Shown here: one piece after another, positions 6,870-12,394 of the stretch
Position numbering within the stretch: position 1 is the stretch's first letter
How the letters are laid out: every line of letters begins with the position of its first letter
Assembly: GCA_031260545.1 (NCBI GenBank)
Contig: JAIRJQ010000015.1
Location: 1 to 12,394 of the forward strand
Source of the DNA: Methanomassiliicoccaceae archaeon
GTDB taxonomy: Archaea; Thermoplasmatota; Thermoplasmata; Methanomassiliicoccales; Methanomethylophilaceae
Length of the DNA stretch: 12,394 nt
Direction of reading: 5' to 3'
Translations under genes and position numbers: made by a program
The notes under the pieces: model-generated
Seen by the model: only the letters and a program-made list of their open reading frames with translations
Database searches by the model: none
Told to the model about the DNA's origin: nothing

Positions 6870-9113
6870 TTATTTCTTACGCAGGAGGAAGAACCACGCC
6901 GCGAACGCCGCAACGATGATCATCACGACCGCTGCAACTATCAGGAGTGTGTTGTCCCCTCCTTTGGCCGGACCGGGTTCGGGGCCGACATTCGTGTGCA
7001 GGGATGACGAAAGTATCGATCCTTCTTTGACGTACACGTTCTTATCGCTCTTCGCGAGCAGCTCTCCGTCGATCTCTGCGTATGATTTCTCATCAGCTGT
7101 CAGCGTTCCTCTTATGATCACCGTTCCGCCGCTATAGACGGCCACTCCCATGCCTGTTGTCTCCACATCACCATTCACGGTGACCTTAGCGTCATCGACC
7201 ATCATGAGCCAAGAGCTGATCTCGTTCTCGTTCGCGATGATATTTCCTTTTACAAGGAGGTTGCTGCCGCTGAAGGCAAAAATGTATGAGTCCTTTCCGG
7301 TGAACGATACGTTACCGCCGATCACCATTGCGCCGACCCGGAGGATGTATATCATACTCTCCTTGCCCATTTCGACATTGCCGTTGATCGTCAGTTTGCC
7401 GAGACTGTATACATCGATCGTGCCGTTCTCGGTAATTTCAACATTGCCGTTGATCGTCAGTGCGCTGAGGGTGTTGGAGGATATGTAACCGTTCACACCC
7501 ATTACAACGTTCCCGTTAACTGTGGCCGTGCAGTCGGCGTTGACCATTATGCAACTGTTGACGCCGAATGTTACGTTACCTTTTAACGTCAAGGCAGAGC
7601 TGAAATATAATACGGCCTGAGAGGCATCTCCCGATTCGATATTGCCGTCCATGGCCATCGAGGAACCGTTGTTCATCCATAGTTTGAATTCATCTTTCGC
7701 ACTGATGTTACCGTTCACTGTCAGATCATCGCCGGCATCGAGTAGGATCTCGATGTAACCTTCTGAGCTGATGTTGCCGTTGATGGTCGATTTGCCTAAG
7801 CCTCCTGCCTTGATCCCTATCCCGTCGTCGGACTCAATGTCGCCGTCAACGGTGAATACGCCTGTGAAGTAACTCATTTCGATAACGCCTGCTGTGATCT
7901 TGCCGTTGATCGTCAGTTTGCCGAGGTCAAAAGATTGGATCTCGCTGTTCCCGTCCATTTTGACATTGCCGTTGATCTTCACTTCGCTGGCAACATATGA
8001 TCGGATCGCGCTGCCCTCATCCATTTTGACGTTGCCGTTTATCGTCAATGAACTGGACGTGCCGGCGGATATGTTGCCGTTCTTACCTGTTTCGATGTTG
8101 CCGTTGATAGTGAGCGTACTGTTTGCGCGGGAGTGTATGTTGCTGTTCTCACCGAATATTGCGTCGCCTTTGAACGTCAGAGAAGAGTTGAAATATAACT
8201 CGAAGGTGGAGTTGTCCCCTGATTCGATGTTGCCGGTTATGGACGCCGCGGAACCGCTGAATGCCTGTACGGTGAGCAGATCTTTTGCATTGATGTTGCC
8301 GTTCACCGTTGCGGTGCTGCCGGCATTGGGCAGGATGAATATGCTGCCGCCTGATGCCGTGTTGCCGTTGATGATCGATTTTCCGCCCCATGCCGTGATG
8401 TATATGTTGCCGTCAGAGTTGATGTCACCGGTTATCGTCACTGTGCCGAAGGTGCTGGAATAAACATTGAAAAAATTGTCTGCTTTTATCTTACCGTTCA
8501 CCGTCAATATGCTGGATGCATTAGCTTCTAGGTATATCTCGTCTGTTGCAGTGATATCGCCGTTCACCGTCGACCTGCCGTTGTCATCGGTGAAGAGGTG
8601 CAGGATCCCTGCTGAACTTATCTTTCCGTTCACCTTAAGGGTGCCTGCGTAAACGCATATGAATCCGCCACCGCCATTTGTCTCAAGCGCCGGGTCCGAA
8701 TTCTTGCTTGTCAGTGTGACCGTACCGCGCGACCCGATATTGAATCTTTCATCGCCCGTGTAGTTCAATACAAGCGCCGGACCGTCGCATGATGCCTCGT
8801 ATATGGCATTCCATTGAATGGTCTGTTCTTTCAGTTCCAGCGTCAATGTTTCAGCACCGGTCGTCATCTTGCCCTCGACCGTAACATCATTTCCTCCGTC
8901 TATCTCATCCTGGATCGCGGTTTGGATGTCTGCGACGCTTTTGCCTGTTATGTCTATGAAGTCGGCCGCGCCGATGGTCTGATCATCATCGGGATCGCCG
9001 GCGAACATGAACGGAACGCAGAAGGCCAGCATTAACGATATCGTTACTGCCGCAGCGGCAACTATAAGCTTTTGACCTCTCACGTGTTCTTTTGTTTCTT
9101 TTCTAATTACCAT
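6870..9113 (-). CDS. Repetitive membrane-anchored surface protein (adhesin-like)
   Basis: This 747-residue protein is predicted to sit on the outside of the cell. Residues 15-38 are a hydrophobic signal or anchor segment after a basic N-terminus. Residues 40-160 form a non-repetitive head. Residues 161-686 contain 24 tandem coils of about 22 residues, each opening with a motif like [IV]NGN[IV]. A short Gly/Pro linker leads to a C-terminal membrane helix (about 722-743) ending in RKK. The coil pattern predicts a right-handed beta-solenoid, as in archaeal adhesin-like proteins and bacterial adhesins; binding target and sugar or protein specificity are unknown. No catalytic motif is visible. The ATG is preceded by AAGGTGAG, a modest ribosome site. 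It is a single-gene unit. Family name is uncertain, but localisation and repeat structure are well supported. Confidence 0.8.
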   Translation of the reverse strand: MVIRKETKEHVRGQKLIVAAAAVTISLMLAFCVPFMFAGDPDDDQTIGAADFIDITGKSVADIQTAIQDEIDGGNDVTVEGKMTTGAETLTLELKEQTIQWNAIYEASCDGPALVLNYTGDERFNIGSRGTVTLTSKNSDPALETNGGGGFICVYAGTLKVNGKISSAGILHLFTDDNGRSTVNGDITATDEIYLEANASSILTVNGKIKADNFFNVYSSTFGTVTITGDINSDGNIYITAWGGKSIINGNTASGGSIFILPNAGSTATVNGNINAKDLLTVQAFSGSAASITGNIESGDNSTFELYFNSSLTFKGDAIFGENSNIHSRANSTLTINGNIETGKNGNISAGTSSSLTINGNVKMDEGSAIRSYVASEVKINGNVKMDGNSEIQSFDLGKLTINGKITAGVIEMSYFTGVFTVDGDIESDDGIGIKAGGLGKSTINGNISSEGYIEILLDAGDDLTVNGNISAKDEFKLWMNNGSSMAMDGNIESGDASQAVLYFSSALTLKGNVTFGVNSCIMVNADCTATVNGNVVMGVNGYISSNTLSALTINGNVEITENGTIDVYSLGKLTINGNVEMGKESMIYILRVGAMVIGGNVSFTGKDSYIFAFSGSNLLVKGNIIANENEISSWLMMVDDAKVTVNGDVETTGMGVAVYSGGTVIIRGTLTADEKSYAEIDGELLAKSDKNVYVKEGSILSSSLHTNVGPEPGPAKGGDNTLLIVAAVVMIIVAAFAAWFFLLRKK
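7056..8633 (-). repeat. 24 tandem 66-bp coding repeats with a 9-coil super-repeat
   Basis: The coding strand repeats about every 66 bp, with most coils exactly 22 codons and a few of 20-25. Above this lies a larger unit: coils 3-9 (residues 205-357) correspond in order to coils 12-18 (402-553), an offset of 588 bp in the region compared. For example, coil 7 (ITGNIESGD...) matches coil 16 (MDGNIESGD...). Coils 10 and 11 share INGNVKMD and look like a local one-coil duplication. The plus-strand string CCGTTGATCGTCAGTTTGCC occurs exactly at 7381 and at 7903. Growth by segmental duplication is the likely history. Confidence 0.8.
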
Positions 9114-9253
9114 TAAATCTCACCTTTTTAATATAAGTGAACGGTAAAACCCCTCTCCGTTCTCTTAACGGCGATGTATTAATTTATACTGTATTTAAAA
9201 AAATAAGTTTAAACAATATATTCATTGCAAAAAACTAATAAAAATAAGTTTTT
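9114..9253 (-). promoter_or_regulatory. AT-rich promoter region of the surface protein gene
   Basis: The spacer is strikingly AT-rich compared with its neighbours. On the minus strand, TATA-like strings include CTTATATT (9137-9130), AGTATAAATT and TTTAAATAC (around 9181-9199). The near one is only ~20 nt from the ATG, so a farther one with a leader carrying AAGGTGAG is as likely. AAAATAAGTTT occurs twice (9200-9210 and 9241-9251), and GTTTAAAC (9207-9214) is palindromic. No gene is seen here. Confidence 0.4.
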
Positions 9254-9267
9254 GGGCCTTGAGGCCC
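9254..9267 (-). terminator. Terminator of the top6B-top6A operon
   Basis: GGGCC (9254-9258) and GGCCC (9263-9267) pair across a four-base loop immediately after the top6A stop codon. In the direction of transcription the stem is followed by AAAAACTTATTTTTATTAG and TTTTTT, a hairpin plus T-rich tract. Archaeal termination often needs only the T-rich tract. Confidence 0.55.
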
Positions 9268-10365
9268 TTATAATCTCATTCCGAGTTCCGTCAGCTTTTC
9301 CGGAAGGTACCTGTCGGTAACGAAATCAAGACCGTGCTTGGCAAGCGCCTGCTGCTCAGCCTTTACTTTCATGCTCAACATGGCTTCTATCTCGGACACC
9401 CAAAAATGATCTTTAAATCTCGGGTCCGTCAGCTCGCTCTTCAGCGCACTGACATCCTGTTCGCTTAATTTGTCCGTCGGCAACTTGTAATTCAGGATAT
9501 CTGTTGCCGTTATACCGATGAACTGCGATGTCGGCGTTGCTAAATAGTCAGAAATGTGTGCCGTTTTTATAGCACCGTAAGCGACCGACGCAAAGATACG
9601 GAAAGACCACGGGTCACCGTCGGTGAACACCGTCACCGGAAGTTTAAGTTCTTCGTTAAGCCTTTTTATGAACCTTCTTGTGCATCTTGCAGGCTGTCCT
9701 TTCAAATGTACCAGTAACGCATCATGCTTTTCGATGAAACCGTTCTCGGCGAGTCTGTCGAACATACCGCCTGTTTCGATGGCAACAATAAATTTCGCGT
9801 TCCCGGGCTTTATCGTCACCTTTTCTTTTTCAACGTTATAAGGGATCGCATATCCGGAATCTCCTACGTCGTCGTTGCAGTTGATCGTCTTCCTCTCGCC
9901 TTTACGGTTAAGCTCGCTTACTGTGATGTCGCCGAGTATGGACGCGCCGGATTCCTCCGGACGTAATTTGAAATCCTCTCTCATGTATTTTGATACAATT
10001 TCAAGATCCTCGGCCATCATGTTGCTCTCATCCTGCGAATTGAACTTACCGTTGCCCCAGCCTTCCGAGATGTAGTACATCTCTCTCAGCGTTGACGATC
10101 TGCTCTGATCTATCATCGTACCGATGAAATCTATCATGTGCAGTGTGCGGAGCATCATCGTTGCTCCTTTCACGGTTTTACAATTGCGGCTTGTCTGCAT
10201 ACTCCCGTACTTCCATACGTTATGCCTCGGGTCAAATTCGATGTTCTTCTTTGATCTTAGAGGAACGTCCATCTTCGGTATATCGCCGTCGTTAAGCTGA
10301 TCGTAAATGGAGACGACAATTTTGTTCAAACCTTCTTTGGTCATCAACTGGCGGTCATTCGTCAT
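9268..10365 (-). CDS. top6A: DNA topoisomerase VI subunit A
   Basis: This 365-residue subunit cuts both DNA strands in the ATP-dependent type IIB topoisomerase VI (A2B2), which relaxes supercoils and unlinks chromosomes; it is the archaeal relative of meiotic Spo11. The winged-helix CAP domain carries the catalytic tyrosine in TLREMYYIS (the second of Tyr97-Tyr98 by alignment to Spo11). The Toprim domain has the acidic residues Glu197 (AIETGG) and Asp249/Asp251 (FTDGDPW), which bind magnesium. The frame is open to an ATG at 10395, but I prefer the ATG at 10365. AAAGGAGG lies eight bases upstream of it, and it overlaps the top6B stop by only 11 nt, indicating translational coupling. Length is typical. 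Confidence 0.93.
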   Translation of the reverse strand: MTNDRQLMTKEGLNKIVVSIYDQLNDGDIPKMDVPLRSKKNIEFDPRHNVWKYGSMQTSRNCKTVKGATMMLRTLHMIDFIGTMIDQSRSSTLREMYYISEGWGNGKFNSQDESNMMAEDLEIVSKYMREDFKLRPEESGASILGDITVSELNRKGERKTINCNDDVGDSGYAIPYNVEKEKVTIKPGNAKFIVAIETGGMFDRLAENGFIEKHDALLVHLKGQPARCTRRFIKRLNEELKLPVTVFTDGDPWSFRIFASVAYGAIKTAHISDYLATPTSQFIGITATDILNYKLPTDKLSEQDVSALKSELTDPRFKDHFWVSEIEAMLSMKVKAEQQALAKHGLDFVTDRYLPEKLTELGMRL

Positions 10366-12394
10366 CGTTCTTGCCTCCTTTCTTTCCGTTGTCATCTTCT
10401 TCCTCTTCCTGGTACTCGTCCTCTTCTTCCTCTTCGTCCGACGTGTCCAGTTCCGTTTCGGTTATCTCCATGCCTTTTATTCCCCAATCTCCCGGTAATG
10501 CGTCGGCGCCCATGACGAACGCTGAATTCACTCCTGATAAGTAGATATCAGATTCCGAGAAAGTATCGGCCATATCTCCGGTCAGGTCGAATTCAATTTT
10601 TGCGGATGTGAACGGCGGTAAGTTGAGTACGTCCCAATTCGCTTTTCCTTCTTCGTTCATGTTTATGAAATAGTTGCCCATTAACGTCTCGTTGACCGCT
10701 TGTTTAGGAAGTTCTGCGTGCAGCCGGAACGAACGTTCCGCCTTTGTGTAGTTGTAAACGCTGTATGTCACATTCTTGATCTTCTTCTTGGCGTCGTACG
10801 AACTCTTGGATTCCACCCACACGACGTTCATGATCTTCGATATCGTTCTGCTCAGGTCCGGAACGGGGCGTTTAAGCATCGTCGCGGACTTCTGCGCTAT
10901 CTCCGGTAAAATTTCCTGAACGATCTCGAACTTCGCATGTGTCTTGACCTTCTTGTCCTTCTTGTTCAGATGGCTTTTCAGATTTCTTGCGCAAAGACGC
11001 AGCGCAAGGTTTATTTCCGCCTGTATCTCGCCGATGTTCGCTATCGCTTCTTTTCCTTCCGATGTGAATGGTACTTTTGTCGATGCTACGTGGACCAGTA
11101 TGATCGCGGGGCCGTACGGCTTTCCTTTGCCTCCCCTCTGCTCCAGGCCGTATCTTCTCCAGTCCATGCTCTCTATCGCTTTTGTTATAACGCACGCACC
11201 CGGCTGATATAACAACGGAACGCGGTTCGCGATCCTTAATATCGAAACTTCACTGTCCGCCTGCAGCTCTCCCCCGTATACTATGCCTGCTTCAACGATG
11301 AACGGGTTGCCGTTGATCGCTTTCGGTGCTCTCGTGACCGGTTGCGCATAATAGTCCGGTCTTAATCCTTCGAGAACGTGCATCAATCCTTTCTTGATCA
11401 ATGTATCACCGATCGGCGATAAACAATCCGTCTGCGGGGCCATTATCTTAACGACGTCTATCGCCTTTAACAAAGCAATGCAGTCCTCTCTTGTTATATC
11501 TGTGACCTTTTTATCTTTTACACCCGAGACCTGCAATATCTCCTCGGCTATTCTGTCTGTGATCCTTGAGAAATCATTCTTCAGGAATGCCTTTAAATGT
11601 TTATGCTGGGTATTTTGCGCCATCTTCTGAAGGCTGCCCACTTCCAGCCCCTGCGGATGCGGTTTTATCTCTTTGGCTTTTATCGGCATTATCTCTGTTG
11701 CCCTTTCGAACACGTGCCTCTTTCCCTCGGGGTCATCGAATGTTATCTTCGCATGCGGATTCACGATGGCCGTGTTCTTCAGATATTCGTATATCGACTG
11801 TTTGCCGCCGACGTACTTCCCCTTCATGAAATAATCGACACGCGTTCCGTGCGCCTTTCCTTCCCACGTGAACGGTTCATCGTTCGTAACGATGGGGCGG
11901 TTGATCTTTGTATCGATGATTATGTTCATTTTCCACGCTACGGCGTCATCTCCGCTTATCTTTGATCTCACGTGGGCCGGTTTCCCTGTGCTCAGGTAGC
12001 CGAACATGACCGTCGCGGATATTCCGATACCCTGCTGTCCTCTGGATTGTCTTAACGCGTGGAACCTCGCTCCGAACAATAGACGGCCGAATACGTTGGC
12101 CATCATCTTGTGGACGATACCGGGGCCGTTATCTTCGATCGCGATGCTGTAAATGTCCTCGGTATCGCTTATGCGTTCCGTCTTTTCCACTTTGACATAT
12201 ATCTCAGGAAGGATATCGGCCTCCTCGCACGCATCGAGCGAGTTGTCCACCGCCTCTTTCACGCCCATCATGAGTGATTTGACGCGTGAATCGAATCCCA
12301 AAATGTGCTTGTTCTTTTCGAAGAACTCCGTTACCGCTATCTCCTGCTGTTTCTTAGCAAGCTCGTGTGCGATGGAACCTTTTCCGCCTTCTTC
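10355..12394 (-). CDS. top6B: DNA topoisomerase VI subunit B (5' end beyond the window)
   Basis: At least 679 residues are visible. The frame is open to the right edge, with homologous-looking sequence (KGSIAHELAKKQ, EFFEKNKHILGFDS), so the start codon lies outside. The subunit binds and hydrolyses ATP to gate DNA passage by subunit A. GHKL motifs are present: EAVDNSLDAC (visible residues 47-56), EDNGPGI (87-93) and GQQGIGI (119-125). The transducer domain carries the switch-lysine segment GGKGKPYG (about 421-428). After about residue 510 comes an extra C-terminal region, probably the Ig-like domain found in methanogen TopoVI-B. The protein ends in a ~30-residue tail that is very rich in Glu and Asp. 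Numbering near the switch lysine suggests only a few residues are missing at the start. It is co-transcribed with top6A. Confidence 0.93.
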   Translation of the reverse strand, partial: EEGGKGSIAHELAKKQQEIAVTEFFEKNKHILGFDSRVKSLMMGVKEAVDNSLDACEEADILPEIYVKVEKTERISDTEDIYSIAIEDNGPGIVHKMMANVFGRLLFGARFHALRQSRGQQGIGISATVMFGYLSTGKPAHVRSKISGDDAVAWKMNIIIDTKINRPIVTNDEPFTWEGKAHGTRVDYFMKGKYVGGKQSIYEYLKNTAIVNPHAKITFDDPEGKRHVFERATEIMPIKAKEIKPHPQGLEVGSLQKMAQNTQHKHLKAFLKNDFSRITDRIAEEILQVSGVKDKKVTDITREDCIALLKAIDVVKIMAPQTDCLSPIGDTLIKKGLMHVLEGLRPDYYAQPVTRAPKAINGNPFIVEAGIVYGGELQADSEVSILRIANRVPLLYQPGACVITKAIESMDWRRYGLEQRGGKGKPYGPAIILVHVASTKVPFTSEGKEAIANIGEIQAEINLALRLCARNLKSHLNKKDKKVKTHAKFEIVQEILPEIAQKSATMLKRPVPDLSRTISKIMNVVWVESKSSYDAKKKIKNVTYSVYNYTKAERSFRLHAELPKQAVNETLMGNYFINMNEEGKANWDVLNLPPFTSAKIEFDLTGDMADTFSESDIYLSGVNSAFVMGADALPGDWGIKGMEITETELDTSDEEEEEDEYQEEEEDDNGKKGGKNDDE

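Noticed and set aside
7894..8463. 189-codon open frame antisense to the surface protein gene
   Set aside because: It is a repetitive LPLIVS-like product that mirrors the coding repeats on the other strand, with no ribosome site.
7056..8633. Regularly spaced repeats that might suggest a CRISPR array
   Set aside because: The units are contiguous, diverged, in frame and 66 bp long, with no constant-repeat/variable-spacer pattern. They encode protein coils.
12299..12301. TTG at 12301 as the start of topoisomerase VI subunit B
   Set aside because: The frame continues to the window edge with typical TopoVI-B sequence, so this codon is an internal leucine.

Overview
The window is archaeal and most likely comes from a methylotrophic methanogen of the Methanomassiliicoccales (Thermoplasmata). 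The evidence is a corrinoid methyltransferase cluster with a RamA-type activator, a class I lysyl-tRNA synthetase, a topoisomerase VI gene pair, and archaeal TATA-box promoters, some of which imply leaderless transcripts. A large repetitive surface protein with a C-terminal membrane anchor fits a gut or host-associated member. The lineage call is an inference from gene content. A Methanosarcinales relative cannot be excluded from sequence alone.

Layout, left to right. Positions 1-707 hold a small YciI-family gene (minus strand) flanked by two diverged copies of a ~57-bp direct repeat, then the promoter and leader of the next operon. Positions 708-4260 (plus strand) hold a three-gene cluster: a UroD/MtaA-family methyltransferase, an MtaC-like corrinoid protein overlapping it by 11 nt, and a RamA-like ATP-dependent reductive activator with two [4Fe-4S] motifs. 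A hairpin terminator lies between ramA and a convergent short-chain dehydrogenase (4304-5113, minus). From the region upstream of that gene, the class I lysyl-tRNA synthetase (5273-6820, plus) is transcribed divergently. It converges, across a strong shared hairpin, on a 747-aa surface protein (6870-9113, minus) built from 24 coils of about 22 residues. An AT-rich spacer follows. Then come topoisomerase VI subunits A and B (minus), with B entering the window at the right edge without its start codon.

How the genes work together. In the cluster, the corrinoid protein would carry a methyl group on its cobalamin and the UroD-family protein would move methyl groups onto or off it, by family resemblance most likely to coenzyme M. 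The RamA-like protein would re-reduce Co(II) to Co(I) after accidental oxidation. No substrate-specific B subunit (MtaB, MtmB, MtbB or MttB type) lies within the window, so the methyl donor is unknown; this is the most interesting open question here. LysRS and Topo VI are housekeeping functions unrelated to methanogenesis. None of the nine genes whose stop is visible ends in TAG, which agrees weakly with a pyrrolysine-decoding lineage.

No rRNA, tRNA, CRISPR array, insertion sequence or integrase was found.
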